Of a DNA stretch of 54,437 bases, positions 27,068 to 36,811 are shown one piece after another; position 1 is the stretch's first letter, and each line of letters starts with the position of its first letter. The DNA is from Pseudanabaena sp. Its GTDB lineage: Bacteria; Cyanobacteriota; Cyanobacteriia; Pseudanabaenales; Pseudanabaenaceae. Where the stretch lies: positions 1 through 54,437 of the forward strand of contig QBLS01000028.1 in NCBI GenBank assembly GCA_003249015.1, given 5' to 3'. The translations under genes were made by a program, and so were the position numbers. Under the pieces are notes generated by a model. The model worked only from the letters and a program-made list of their open reading frames with translations. It had not been told where the DNA came from and did no database searches.

Positions 27068-28417
27068 TTAGATACTTTTATACAACTGCCCCCATAAGCA
27101 GATTAATTCTGTAACCATCGCGGCAACCATAGCCACTGCGGCGGAGGTTGCTCCCGCGAGATGATTTTGAATGCTCAAAAAAGCTACAGTCAACAGAACA
27201 AATGTACCTAGCCAAGTTGCCAAATTAACGCGATTCGTTTTACCTTGACCAACTAAAAAACCTTGACCAGCATTTTGTAATGCTGTGAGCATGGGGATAA
27301 TCGCACAAACCAAAATCACAGGCTTTATTTGCGCGACCAAAACCAGATCATTGCCAATAAAACTGCCGATAATTTGATCGCTAATCGGCGTAACAACCAT
27401 CAAGAGCAAAATTAGGGAACAGGTTGAGCCAATACTCAGGGCAAACATAAGTAAATGAGAGAAAGCCATCCGCGTTTGATATTTGATCACGATCTGCTGC
27501 ACCATGCGTGTAGAGTTGGCAATCACTAAAACCAAGCCCCAAGCGGCTGACCATGAGGCGATCGCCGTTGTGGCATCATCACCACGACCGAGAATACTCA
27601 GGAGTAAAGCCCTTCCCCCCCACACCACCAACATCGAATTAGCCAAAGGATAGTAAAACTGCCAAACCTGTTTGATATTTTGGGGCAGATGGGAAGTTGA
27701 TTCATTACTATCTAGATTAGATTCTTTATTCGGTAATTTGGTCACTGCGCCCAACCGATAGGCAAATGTTGTAATCAAAATAGCTTCACAAGTTACCCCA
27801 ATCATCAGTGCGCCCCCTGCCAACAGCCAGCCCGATAACTTCAAACTAAAACCGATCGCCAAGGCAATTCCTAAAACCCCTAACCTCAATAAGCTTGCCT
27901 TCGCCAAAGCTGCCGAATGACCGTGATAAATCAGCAATCCTTGAAAGTAACGCCGCCAAGCAATAACAAACGCCCACCCTCCCATAATGAGGATGATATT
28001 CTGCACTGAAGCCGCCATATTGGCAGGAATTGCCAGCCATTGTATTCCCACTATGTTAAATACTGGGGGAAATGCTAACAAATACAGTAATCCGCTTAAA
28101 ATACCGCCGCTCAGAAGAGTAAAACGCCAAAGTGCTAATCGTGAAGTGGCATTACCAGCTAAGGCATTAGAAGCATGGAGAATCATAATAATTGGACTTT
28201 CAAATAGAACAGCCAATGACTTGGCAATGCCCAAACTGGCAAGATTAACCTGTGCCTCTGGTAAATAAGCCAAAGTCATAGTTACAGCAGGATCACCACA
28301 AGCCATAGTGACATCACTAAGGGACAGGGGCAAAAATTCCCGCCATAGATCGATTAGGGTAATTCGATGGGGAGCATGAGCAGGCAAACTAGACGGGGAA
28401 TTAGAAATATTTTTCAT
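27068..28417 (-). CDS. Polytopic exporter of the MOP/MATE-like superfamily
   Basis: The protein has about 12 membrane spans. The N-terminal half contains LPLSLSDVTMACGDPAVTMTLAYLPEAQ and LASLGIAKSLAVLFESPIIMILHASNALA, text reminiscent of the ANKH branch of the MOP flippase superfamily. ATG at 28417, 5 nt after the upstream gene, is preferred; a longer frame starts inside that gene at 28465. It is co-transcribed with the PLP enzyme upstream, so it may export that enzyme's product or a relative. The substrate is unknown. Confidence 0.7.
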   Translation of the reverse strand: MKNISNSPSSLPAHAPHRITLIDLWREFLPLSLSDVTMACGDPAVTMTLAYLPEAQVNLASLGIAKSLAVLFESPIIMILHASNALAGNATSRLALWRFTLLSGGILSGLLYLLAFPPVFNIVGIQWLAIPANMAASVQNIILIMGGWAFVIAWRRYFQGLLIYHGHSAALAKASLLRLGVLGIALAIGFSLKLSGWLLAGGALMIGVTCEAILITTFAYRLGAVTKLPNKESNLDSNESTSHLPQNIKQVWQFYYPLANSMLVVWGGRALLLSILGRGDDATTAIASWSAAWGLVLVIANSTRMVQQIVIKYQTRMAFSHLLMFALSIGSTCSLILLLMVVTPISDQIIGSFIGNDLVLVAQIKPVILVCAIIPMLTALQNAGQGFLVGQGKTNRVNLATWLGTFVLLTVAFLSIQNHLAGATSAAVAMVAAMVTELICLWGQLYKSI

Positions 28418-28421
28418 GCTT

Positions 28422-29564
28422 TCAATCTGCTGCGAAAACGATGGGAGACAACTCATTAATTGCATTGACTAGGGCTTCATCTTCCCATAGTTCAATGTGT
28501 TGAGCTTGAAGCCAATCGGGGTTATAGACTGTCTCAAGATAGCGATCGCCGCGATCGGGATTGATTAAAACCATAGTTTGGGCATCCCCATGGAGCTTGG
28601 CATCAGCGATCGCCGCCGCCGTAATTGCTCCAGTGGAAGCTCCTAATAACATTCCTTCCTTTTTAGCTAAGCCATGACAGACTGAAAAGGCGAGAGCATC
28701 CGTGACGTTGTAAGCCGCATCAACCATTTGGAGATTAAAGTTGGGTGGCGCAAATGATAGCCCCAAACCCGTCATTTTGTAAGGATGGCGCGGCATTCCA
28801 AAAATTGCTGAACCCGCCACATCCACACCAATAATGCGCGTTTGCGGATGATATTGACGGAAATAGCGACTAATGCCGCCGATCTGCCCCGCCGTACTCA
28901 CGCCGATTACCACCGCATCGGGTGCTTGCGGACAGACTGCCATAATTTCGGCGGCGGTCTGCCCATAATGAGCTTCTAAATTATCAGGATTGAGATGTTG
29001 ACAGGGATACCAAGCGCCAGTAATGGCAGCAGTGAGTTCCTTAGCCCGTTCCATTCTGGCAACTTGCATCGAACCTTGAGCATCGGCAGCAGTGGCAGGG
29101 ACTTCCACTAACTCCGCACCATAGGCGGTCAACATACGTCGAATTGTCGGTGAGGTCTTGGCATCAATGACAATCATCACCCTATAGCCACGCACCGCAC
29201 CCACAATCGCCAGACCAATGCCAAAATTCCCCGAACTAGATTCAATGATTGTTCCCCCTTTTTGTAATAATCCTTGAGCTTCTGCTTGTTTAACCAAATA
29301 GGCAGCATTTTTCTCTTTGATACTTCCTCCAGGATTACAGGATTCTAACTTTAAATAGAGATTATGTTCGGCACATAAAGGATGAATTTGATTGAGCCTG
29401 ACTAAGGGAACTTTACCTAGAGCCTCTGTTACATCAGCACATAAATTAGCAGCATTGGCTAGATTTTCCTTTGAATATGGAGAGATAAGACTGATTTGCT
29501 CCAAATAGACAGGACTTAGGTTAAAGTTCTCGTTAACATTAACAAATTGATTTTTATAGCTCAT
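28422..29564 (-). CDS. PLP-dependent cysteine-synthase family enzyme (SbnA-like features)
   Basis: The 380-aa fold-type II PLP enzyme has the lysine in NPGGSIKEKNA (Lys83), the substrate loop ESSSGNFGIG at about 108-117 and a Gly-rich phosphate loop GVSTAGQIGGI. Classical O-acetylserine sulfhydrylases have TSGNTGI; the SSSGN version occurs in relatives such as SbnA, which makes a diaminopropionate precursor. The actual product is uncertain. A 40-residue N-terminal extension precedes the catalytic domain. It lies upstream of the exporter gene and divergent from a two-component pair. Confidence 0.8.
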   Translation of the reverse strand: MSYKNQFVNVNENFNLSPVYLEQISLISPYSKENLANAANLCADVTEALGKVPLVRLNQIHPLCAEHNLYLKLESCNPGGSIKEKNAAYLVKQAEAQGLLQKGGTIIESSSGNFGIGLAIVGAVRGYRVMIVIDAKTSPTIRRMLTAYGAELVEVPATAADAQGSMQVARMERAKELTAAITGAWYPCQHLNPDNLEAHYGQTAAEIMAVCPQAPDAVVIGVSTAGQIGGISRYFRQYHPQTRIIGVDVAGSAIFGMPRHPYKMTGLGLSFAPPNFNLQMVDAAYNVTDALAFSVCHGLAKKEGMLLGASTGAITAAAIADAKLHGDAQTMVLINPDRGDRYLETVYNPDWLQAQHIELWEDEALVNAINELSPIVFAAD

Positions 29565-29645
29565 AGTTGGTGACTCCTACTGGTAGCTCCTCAGCTAACC
29601 AAAATGACAGCCCTAAATGAAACTACAGTGAAACAGAGGAAAGCT

Positions 29646-30332
29646 ATGCGGTTGTTACTAGTTGAAGACGAACCAGATCTGGCAAAAGCGATTTGTACCT
29701 CTTTACAGGAGCATGGTTATGTGGTGGACTGGGCAGAGAATGGACAGATTGCTTGGGATTATCTAGAAATTGTCAGTAACCATTACATAGTCGGAATTAT
29801 TGATTGGATGTTACCCAAGCGATCGGGGCTAGAACTTTGTAAATTAATGCGCCAAAAACTTAATCCTTTACCCATAATTATGCTCACAGCGAGAAATAGC
29901 ATGGCGGATCGGGTCACAGGTTTAGATGCAGGAGCCGATGATTATTTAGTTAAACCGTTTGGAATGGAAGAATTATTAGCGAGAATTAGAGCTTTACAGA
30001 GACGTACACCAACTTTTCAACCACCACGATTACAAGTAGGTTCATTATTGTTAGATTATGGTGCTTTCACAGTGCAAAATATCCATGATCTAAATGCAGT
30101 TCCCATCGTTTTAACGGCTAAAGAATTCCAGCTTTTAGAATATTTTATGCAGCATCCTCATCAAGTTTTAAGTCAGGATCAAATTCGATTACATCTATGG
30201 GATTTAGCTGATGAATGTATTAGTAATGTGGTTGCAGCACAGATTCGTTTATTGAGACGCAAGCTAGCAGAATGTAACTATAGTAAAGGTATTGATACAA
30301 TTAGGGGACTAGGATATCGATTCAATGCGTGA
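29646..30332 (+). CDS. OmpR-family response regulator (RppA-like)
   Basis: The start at 29646 (MRLLLVEDEPD, 228 aa) is chosen for its GAGGA ribosome site 5 nt upstream; an ATG at 29604 has none. The receiver has Asp53 (GIIDWMLPK) and a KPF lysine; the C-terminus is a winged helix (LTAKEFQLLEYFMQHP...VVAAQIRLLRRKL...IRGLGYRF). It overlaps the kinase gene (GTGA). It is divergent from the PLP enzyme/exporter pair across 81 bp, which it may regulate. Confidence 0.9.
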   Translation: MRLLLVEDEPDLAKAICTSLQEHGYVVDWAENGQIAWDYLEIVSNHYIVGIIDWMLPKRSGLELCKLMRQKLNPLPIIMLTARNSMADRVTGLDAGADDYLVKPFGMEELLARIRALQRRTPTFQPPRLQVGSLLLDYGAFTVQNIHDLNAVPIVLTAKEFQLLEYFMQHPHQVLSQDQIRLHLWDLADECISNVVAAQIRLLRRKLAECNYSKGIDTIRGLGYRFNA

Positions 30333-31720
30333 TTTCTAAAAGTTGGTCATCATTTATGTCTGGTTATCATCAATCACAGAATCGACAGATATTTTATCGA
30401 TCACGGTTGCATTTGTCATTAATTTATGTTGGAGTCATGGGCTTAATATTGATAGCCTGTGGTTATGTTGCCCATATAGCGATCAATTATTCCTTTACGC
30501 GGATGATTGATCGCGAATTAGAGGTGTTAGGACGATTAGTTACAGATAAGGTAAGAAATAAATTACATCACCCTGAAAGATTTAATTTAGGCGAAACAGA
30601 AAGTGATATTAACCTATGCTTTACAAAACAGCCATGTATAACAAACATTAACAAATCAGATCTCAAAACCTTGATTAAAAATGGTTATTATGTAAGATTT
30701 TTGTCTCTTTCTGGAGAGGCGATCGCTGCCATATATGATGATCCCAATCGATTTCCAGCTAATACAAATCTGAGATCTTCCTATGACATTTTCGATCAGC
30801 AAAATAAACCATATCATTTACATTTATTGCCTCTGAAAACATTAACAGGAAAGCCGTGGGGCTATTTGCAAGCAGGGCAATCAATACAACAAATAAACAG
30901 TTACATGGCTAACTTCCACTGGTTCTTAATCATTGGTATCCCCTTAATCGTCATCTCAATTAGTTTAGCCGCTTGGTACTTAGCTGGTTGGGCATTGCAA
31001 CCAATTCAAATCACCTACGATCGCATGGAACAGTTTACGGCTGACGCTGCCCATGAATTACTTACGCCCATTGCCACTAGCCAAGCAATTTTAGAAGTAG
31101 CTCTATCAACTGAACAGAAACTAAAATCTGTTGCTCCTGAATTTGCTAACCAGCAGCAAAACCTCGAAGCGGTGACAAGGCAAATTAAAAGACTAAAGGA
31201 TCTCACCCAAGATTTATTATTACTATCAAGACTAGAGCGATCTGCAACTGCCAATGTACAGCAAGAAATATGTCTAAATGAAATAGTAGAAGATGTTGCC
31301 GAAGAATTGATGAATGTAGCCATTGCCAAGGGCATAGATTTATCAATTGATTTGTGCGATCGCCTAGTTCATATAACAGGTAATTCCCAGCAAATTTATC
31401 GATTATTAATAAATTTAGTCTCTAATGGGATTCAGTATACGCCCAGTGGAGGGTCAGTCAAAATAGAATTAAGTGAGTCTAATTCTCAAGCGATAATCAT
31501 AGTTAGAGATAATGGTGTGGGTATCGCCCCAGAACACTTACCCCACATTTTTGAACGATTTTATCGAGTTAATCACGATCGTGCTCGTAATACGGGAGGC
31601 TCTGGTTTAGGATTAGCAATTAGTTTAGCGATTACTAAGTTTCATCGCGGTAAACTAACCGTACATAGTACTTTAAGTGAAGGTAGTGAGTTCAAGTTGA
31701 CAATTTCAATAAAAAATTAA
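30329..31720 (+). CDS. Sensor histidine kinase (RppB-like)
   Basis: The 463-aa protein has two spans (about 30-52 and 198-218) around a periplasmic sensor of about 145 residues with Cys97 and Cys103. The H-box is FTADAAHELLTPIAT (His242), then N-box LINLVSNGIQYTP, G-boxes DNGVGIAPEHLPHIFERF and GGSGLGLAI. The GTG start overlaps the response-regulator stop; an ATG nine codons later is the alternative. The paired sensor cysteines could bind metal, as is known of related cyanobacterial systems; the signal is not proven. Confidence 0.9.
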   Translation: MISKSWSSFMSGYHQSQNRQIFYRSRLHLSLIYVGVMGLILIACGYVAHIAINYSFTRMIDRELEVLGRLVTDKVRNKLHHPERFNLGETESDINLCFTKQPCITNINKSDLKTLIKNGYYVRFLSLSGEAIAAIYDDPNRFPANTNLRSSYDIFDQQNKPYHLHLLPLKTLTGKPWGYLQAGQSIQQINSYMANFHWFLIIGIPLIVISISLAAWYLAGWALQPIQITYDRMEQFTADAAHELLTPIATSQAILEVALSTEQKLKSVAPEFANQQQNLEAVTRQIKRLKDLTQDLLLLSRLERSATANVQQEICLNEIVEDVAEELMNVAIAKGIDLSIDLCDRLVHITGNSQQIYRLLINLVSNGIQYTPSGGSVKIELSESNSQAIIIVRDNGVGIAPEHLPHIFERFYRVNHDRARNTGGSGLGLAISLAITKFHRGKLTVHSTLSEGSEFKLTISIKN

Positions 31721-31757
31721 ACGTTACGGTGCTTCGCACCGTAACGTTTAATTTTTT
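31711..31757. terminator. Palindromic two-way terminator, contains kinase stop
   Basis: Arms AAAAAATTAAACGTTACGGT continue through GC around a TTC loop, with A- and T-runs outside. The TAA stop of the kinase lies in the left arm. It also ends the convergent small gene. Confidence 0.9.
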
Positions 31758-31772
31758 ACTGGGAAGAGGGTA

Positions 31773-32057
31773 TTACTTGTTGTAGTAATAGGCGATGTCT
31801 TTGTCTTTTAGTGGGGCAAAACCTGCATCTAGTAATTTTTGATTAAGCTCATCTTGGGCGATATGTTTTGCACCGATTCGCACAATCCGCGATCGCATGG
31901 TGTTAGTTACTCCACTACGCTGACGATTGGCTTCTAGCGCCATCACACTATGGTATAGGTCGAGCTTTTTGGGATCGATGGGAGTACCATCAAAGTCAGT
32001 CCCCTCAGCGATCGCGACATCAATGGCATCAGCGCCAGTTTGAGAATTTTCAGACAT
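31773..32057 (-). CDS. Small conserved cyanobacterial protein, probably DUF4090
   Basis: The 94-aa soluble protein has ADAIDVAIAEGTDFDGTPI, MALEANRQRSGVTNTMRSRIVRIGAKH and AGFAPLKDKDIAYYY, which look like a conserved cyanobacteria-specific family (DUF4090 is recalled, not checked). No catalytic motif is visible; the helical basic centre could bind nucleic acid or protein. It converges on the histidine kinase gene. Confidence 0.7.
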   Translation of the reverse strand: MSENSQTGADAIDVAIAEGTDFDGTPIDPKKLDLYHSVMALEANRQRSGVTNTMRSRIVRIGAKHIAQDELNQKLLDAGFAPLKDKDIAYYYNK

Positions 32058-32121
32058 AAAATTTTTTATTTGTAAATTAATAATTTAAGTAGCGGCGCGA
32101 TGCGCCCTCACTGGAACCAAG

Positions 32122-32164
32122 ACAGATTTTCAAAGCGTTGCTTTGCAACGCTTTGAAAATCTGT
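32122..32164. repeat. Palindrome downstream of FKBP gene
   Basis: Arms of 20 bp (ACAGATTTTCAAAGCGTTGC) flank a TTT loop, 5 bp beyond the FKBP stop. The core CGTTGC-TTT-GCAACG resembles that at 47730-47790. Confidence 0.87.
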
Positions 32165-32169
32165 TTGGA

Positions 32170-32706
32170 TTAAGAAATACGCAATAGCTCAACGTCAAAA
32201 ATTAAGGTGGCGTTAGGAGGAATCACTCCACCAGCTCCACGAGCGCCATAACCAAGGTCAGGGGGAATGATCAACTTATAGCGATCGCCAACTCGCATAA
32301 TTGACAACCCTTCATCCCAGCCCTTGATAACTTGACCAACGCCTAGCTTGAATGAAAAGGGACTATTGCGATCGCGAGAACTATCAAACTTGCTGCCATC
32401 TTCAAGTGTGCCTGTGTAATGCACAATTACAGTGTCACCTTTTTTAGGTGTTGCACCTGTGCCTGCGACTAGTACTTGGTACTTCAGTCCAGAGCCTGTT
32501 TCTTTGATTTCGGTATCACTCATATCTGTTAAAGGTGCTGCTTCCGCTATTTTTACTTCTGTTTGGCTTGGTGCGCCCGTTGAGGGAGCGCCGACACTAG
32601 CTACTGCGGCTTGTCCGCCTGTAATTTGGGCAACTACAATGACCAAAATAGCAACTGCCATAATGCCAAAGCTAATCAAGATTCCTTTCAAGGCTATATT
32701 CTCCAA
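32170..32706 (-). CDS. FKBP-type peptidyl-prolyl isomerase, membrane-anchored
   Basis: The 178-aa protein has an N-terminal signal-anchor ([19 protein letters not shown]), a linker and one complete FKBP domain: [67 protein letters not shown] and [14 protein letters not shown]. The binding-pocket aromatics are conserved. It should assist folding of thylakoid-lumen or periplasmic proteins. It is a single-gene unit between two palindromes. Confidence 0.92.
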   Translation of the reverse strand: MENIALKGILISFGIMAVAILVIVVAQITGGQAAVASVGAPSTGAPSQTEVKIAEAAPLTDMSDTEIKETGSGLKYQVLVAGTGATPKKGDTVIVHYTGTLEDGSKFDSSRDRNSPFSFKLGVGQVIKGWDEGLSIMRVGDRYKLIIPPDLGYGARGAGGVIPPNATLIFDVELLRIS

Positions 32707-32767
32707 TCAATTACGTGATGACTTAGCTACTGGCATATTACAGCGCTTTGCGCTCAATGAAAACCCA

Positions 32768-32857
32768 GAAAAGATTGAAAGCGCGGCAGAGCCGCGCTTT
32801 CAATCTTTTCGATAAAAAAGAAAGTGTTGTTCTGTAATACTTTTTCTTATCGAAAAG
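32768..32857. repeat. Adjacent palindromes between FKBP and beta-helix genes
   Basis: The first palindrome, 32768-32810, has 20-bp arms around an AGA loop (core GCGCGGC). A second, weaker one, about 32804-32857 (CTTTTCGATAAAAAAGAAAGT...), overlaps it and includes the stop of the beta-helix gene. Confidence 0.75.
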
Positions 32858-34277
32858 AGACTATTTCAGCATTAACCCCTACCTGTGCGAGCTTCTGTAC
32901 TAGCTGGCTAGCCGCAGGGCGATCGCTATAAGCGCCCACTTGCAACACAGTCCGTCCACCACGCGACAACCGAAAAGCACTTGGCACAATACTTTTAACC
33001 TTACGAGTAACTACAGTAGAACTCGACGGAACAATCACACGATACTGGAGTGCCTTGCCCGTTACAGGGTCGAGGGCTAGTGGTAAAGCCGCTACTTGCC
33101 CAGAGTTAGTTGGTCTTACATACTCACGCTCAATCACGATGCTGGTAGGTGAGCCATTACTTCCATTAGCATCATTGGAAATAACAGGACTGGGTAGGGC
33201 TTGCACAGGTGGCTGTGCAGGTACAAATACAGGTGCAGGATTAGACGCAATTGGTCTAGGTGTGATCGGTCTAGGTGCAGTGGCGATCGCATTAACGACA
33301 GGAGCACTAGATGCTCGCAAATCAAGGGAGCCTTTAACACGAGCAGTATTAATTTGATTGCCAACGGCTACAATCGGAATTGTGGTGGCGTTATTAATAT
33401 CAAATTCGCGATTATTGCTAAAGACATTATTGCCCAAGGAGGCTGTTGTTCCCAGATCAGGTCGAGGAGCGCCGTTAGAGCTACTCAGTACCACAACTCC
33501 ATTGCGTTGGCTGTCAGAGATTGTGTTACCGCGCAATGTGGGCTGAGCCGTGTTGGAGATAATAATGCCATCAACATTTCGCGAAATATTATTGTTGGTT
33601 ACCACTACCTGCGACTGTTGTCCAATTGACAAACCGAAACCTGTATTCTCAAATCTGTTACCGCGGATTTCGCCAGTACTAGAACCCACTGCCGAGATTC
33701 CACTACCTCTATTTTCCGCAAATAGATTATTGCCAATATAAGCGTTCGCTCTTCCTGTCAAAAAGATGCCATCGTGAGTATTACCGACAAAGCGATTATT
33801 CGCGATCGTGACATTGCGACTAGATTCTAACCAAAGTCCATAACCACGGGGATTGTTATTGGTGACTGTAATTCCTTCAATGCGTGAGTCATTCGCCGCC
33901 GCGATCGCAATATTTTGACTGGCAAAAGTGGAACTTATAAATCGTCCACCGCCGTTAATAACGATACTTCCATCGGTACTACCATTTTGACTACCAATTA
34001 AAGAAGCACCTCTAGGCAACCGAATGGGAAAACTTTCACCACTAGCACTGCTATAAGTACCATTACTTAGTTGAAAAATAGTTCCAGCCTGTGGGTTTGC
34101 CGCGATCGCTGAAGTAATTGTCCGAAAAGGGCGATCAGCATTGCCCGCATCGGCTGTGTCAGCGCCTTGGGGGGAGATATAAACTACTTTTTGAGTATTC
34201 GCGATCGCGGGACTAGCGAGAGCTACAACAAAGGCAGCACTTACAAAAATATTAGTGAAACAGGGAAACTTATTCAT
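32847..34277 (-). CDS. Secreted right-handed beta-helix protein with SPOR-like C-terminus
   Basis: The 476-aa protein has a Sec signal (FVVALASPAIA). A DUF1565-type start (VVYISPQGADTADAGNADRPFRTITSAIAA) leads into parallel beta-helix repeats rich in NN...NRFVGN, GISAVGSS and NNNISRN to about residue 310. A Pro-rich linker follows, and the C-terminus (SRGGRTVLQVGAYSDRPAASQLVQKLAQVGVNAEIV) has the SPOR pattern that binds denuded peptidoglycan. A cell-wall-targeted polysaccharide-binding protein is plausible; enzymatic activity is not shown. Confidence 0.85.
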   Translation of the reverse strand: MNKFPCFTNIFVSAAFVVALASPAIANTQKVVYISPQGADTADAGNADRPFRTITSAIAANPQAGTIFQLSNGTYSSASGESFPIRLPRGASLIGSQNGSTDGSIVINGGGRFISSTFASQNIAIAAANDSRIEGITVTNNNPRGYGLWLESSRNVTIANNRFVGNTHDGIFLTGRANAYIGNNLFAENRGSGISAVGSSTGEIRGNRFENTGFGLSIGQQSQVVVTNNNISRNVDGIIISNTAQPTLRGNTISDSQRNGVVVLSSSNGAPRPDLGTTASLGNNVFSNNREFDINNATTIPIVAVGNQINTARVKGSLDLRASSAPVVNAIATAPRPITPRPIASNPAPVFVPAQPPVQALPSPVISNDANGSNGSPTSIVIEREYVRPTNSGQVAALPLALDPVTGKALQYRVIVPSSSTVVTRKVKSIVPSAFRLSRGGRTVLQVGAYSDRPAASQLVQKLAQVGVNAEIVSFR

Positions 34278-34376
34278 ATTGAGACATCCTCAAGATATCT
34301 AGCGAACATGAGTAAGTAGACTAGCAGCAACTTGCTTTTGTTGCTACCCCAATCGGGTGAAGATATTTATAAAGCA

Positions 34377-34440
34377 GTTCAGCCCGCTACGCGGGCAGGA
34401 CAGATTCTGGCTTTTTGTTTTTAATTATGGTGAGATACTT
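34377..34440. mobile_element. MITE-like element, partial copy (inverted)
   Basis: The core CAGCCCGCTACGCGGGCAGG is followed by CTGGCTTTTTGTTTTTAATTATGGTGAGATACTT, the reverse orientation of the 36812 element's left half. The other end is eroded. Confidence 0.65.
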
Positions 34441-34484
34441 GTATGGACAATGAGTCACTCTCATCTCCAAAACCCATGTCAGGC

Positions 34485-36713
34485 TCATAACGGTTCCTTC
34501 TCATTTTGCCAGATTGCTCTCACGATTTTAATTTCATCGTAGGTATATTCTTCGCGCAGATGGTCAAATAGATTGCGTAATGAATCCCCACCAATCGCCT
34601 CAATTGCTTCATAAATTACGGTTTGACGTTCGGGAGGTACAAGGCGATCAATATTAATTGCATAGCCCGCCTCCACTAACTGCACTAAATGTGTCCAGAT
34701 CGTTGCTGGTTTTAAGCCGCGATCGCGAGCAATATCATCAATATCTAAGCCATTTTCATACATTTCCAAAGTAGCCCGATTAGTGGCAAGTTTAGAGGAC
34801 TTCGATTTGGAAGTAATCGATTCCGTTTTAGCTTGTACCGAATTATTAAATTCGCTAGGCGTGGGGGGTGGATATTGTTGCTGATGTTCCAAAATAAGGC
34901 AAATAAAATCATCAGCATACTGCTCTAATTTCTTTTGTCCCACACCTGAAAGTTTGGCAAAGTCATGGCGCTTAGTTGGTTGCTGCTCTGCCATTTGATT
35001 GAGCGTAGCATTGCTAAAGATCACATAGGGCGGCACTGCCTGTTCATCAGCAAGGTTTTTGCGAAGTAAGCGCAACCTTTCAAAGAGAATCTCTACATCA
35101 ATAGGACGTTCGCCGCGATCGCGAGTATCAGCAATCACAGGCTCTGCATCGCGTTCGATGGGCAATAGCACCTGTCGCTCACCACGCATCACTTCCCAAC
35201 TGCGATCATTCAATTTCAAAATTGCATAGCCATCGGTAGTTGGCGTGAGATAGCCCTGATGCACTAGCGATCGCGACAATTGCCGCCATTCATCGAGGCT
35301 GCGATCCTTCCCAATGCCATAGGTCGAAAGTTGATCATGGTGATGTTGCAACACCTTCTCCTTGCGGGAACCACGTAACACATCAATGAGATGCCCAGCC
35401 CCAAATCTCTCCTTAGTTCTTGCCACACAGGAGAGAAACTTTTGGGATTCCACTGTCCAATCTTCCATTGGCTTAGGTGTGAGGCAGTTATCGCAGTTGT
35501 GACAATTACCATGAAAATTTTCGCCAAAATAGCGCAAAAGAATCGCACGGCGGCAGGTAATCCCTTCAGCATAGTCAACCACTTGGCGCAGTTGCTGATG
35601 GGCAATCCGTTGTTCTGCTTCTAGAGGTTCATTAGTATGGGGATCAACCTTCTGGGCAATTAAATATTTAATCGTCTCTAGATCTTGATATCCCAAAAAT
35701 AATGTACAACGAGAATCTTCGCCATCACGCCCTGCTCTTCCTGATTCTTGGTAATAACCTTCAATATTTTTAGGCAGATCGTAATGAATCACAAACCTTA
35801 CATCGGGTTTATTTATGCCCATACCAAAGGCGATCGTCGCAACCATCACCTGCACATCATCGCGAATCCAGCGTGTTTGGTTTTCTTCTCTTTCCCTTGC
35901 ACTTAATCCCGCATGATAAGGAATTGCTTCGATTCCGTCTATTCTTAAACGCTCAGCTATTTCATTAACCCGCTTGCGGCTGAGGCAATAGACAATACCT
36001 GCACCCTGCGTTTTTTTGATTTGCTGGTATAAATGGATATAGGATTGATCTGCACCTTGTTTGGGAATGACTTCGTAATAGAGATTAGTGCGATCAAAAC
36101 TGGCAACATGAACATAGGGCTGTCGCAGCGCTAGCTGTTGGCTGATATCCTGCCGCACACGCTCAGTGGCAGTCGCTGTCAATCCAATCATCGGCACATC
36201 TGCGAAGGAATTACGAATCCGACTCAATTGTCGATATTCTGGACGAAAATCATGCCCCCATTCCGATACACAGTGCGCCTCATCGATCGCAAATCCTGCA
36301 ATCCCCACCTGATTCTTGACGATATTGAGAAACTCTAAAAACTGTTCATTAAATAAACGTTCAGGAGCCACATAAATTAACTTAGTCGCGCCATTGAGAA
36401 TAGCCTGCGATCGCTGATTACTTTCCCGCCCTGACAAAGTACTATTCAAAAAAGTTGCACCGATGCCATTCTCCTTGAGCGCTGTCACCTGATCCTGCAT
36501 TAGTGCAATTAAGGGTGACACGACAATAGTGACACCTGTTTTTAACAAGGCTGGCAACTGAAAGCAGATAGACTTACCGCCACCTGTAGGCATAATCGCC
36601 AATGTGTCTCGCCCAGCTAAAAACGCCTCAATGATTTCTCTCTGCCCCGCCCGAAAGGAATCATAGCCAAAATATTGCTTTAAAGCTTGTTTTAAAGGAT
36701 CGTTACTCTGCAT
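34485..36713 (-). CDS. recQ: ATP-dependent DNA helicase RecQ
   Basis: A 3'-5' helicase for recombination and replication-fork repair. The 742-aa protein has Walker A PTGGGKS (42-48), the DEAH box (144-147), helicase C motifs (GAGIVYCLSRKRVNEIAERL, QESGRAGRDG), a zinc-binding Cys cluster (CRRAILLRYFGENFHGNCHNCDNC), RQC and HRDC domains, and a C-terminal helix-turn-helix extension (GLDIDDIARDRGLKPATIWTHLVQL). All parts are intact. Confidence 0.95.
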   Translation of the reverse strand: MQSNDPLKQALKQYFGYDSFRAGQREIIEAFLAGRDTLAIMPTGGGKSICFQLPALLKTGVTIVVSPLIALMQDQVTALKENGIGATFLNSTLSGRESNQRSQAILNGATKLIYVAPERLFNEQFLEFLNIVKNQVGIAGFAIDEAHCVSEWGHDFRPEYRQLSRIRNSFADVPMIGLTATATERVRQDISQQLALRQPYVHVASFDRTNLYYEVIPKQGADQSYIHLYQQIKKTQGAGIVYCLSRKRVNEIAERLRIDGIEAIPYHAGLSAREREENQTRWIRDDVQVMVATIAFGMGINKPDVRFVIHYDLPKNIEGYYQESGRAGRDGEDSRCTLFLGYQDLETIKYLIAQKVDPHTNEPLEAEQRIAHQQLRQVVDYAEGITCRRAILLRYFGENFHGNCHNCDNCLTPKPMEDWTVESQKFLSCVARTKERFGAGHLIDVLRGSRKEKVLQHHHDQLSTYGIGKDRSLDEWRQLSRSLVHQGYLTPTTDGYAILKLNDRSWEVMRGERQVLLPIERDAEPVIADTRDRGERPIDVEILFERLRLLRKNLADEQAVPPYVIFSNATLNQMAEQQPTKRHDFAKLSGVGQKKLEQYADDFICLILEHQQQYPPPTPSEFNNSVQAKTESITSKSKSSKLATNRATLEMYENGLDIDDIARDRGLKPATIWTHLVQLVEAGYAINIDRLVPPERQTVIYEAIEAIGGDSLRNLFDHLREEYTYDEIKIVRAIWQNEKEPL

Positions 36714-36742
36714 CTTGGAAATTCTCTGTAAGATCGGTCTAT

Positions 36743-36795
36743 CGAATTAGTGGATTGTGTCACCGCCTTCTGCGGTGACACAATCCACTAATTCG
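36743..36795. repeat. Palindrome upstream of recQ
   Basis: Perfect 24-bp arms (CGAATTAGTGGATTGTGTCA start) flank a five-base centre CTTCT. It lies 30 bp upstream of the recQ start codon. Confidence 0.9.
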
Positions 36796-36811
36796 CTTAC
36801 TTGAAAAGCGC

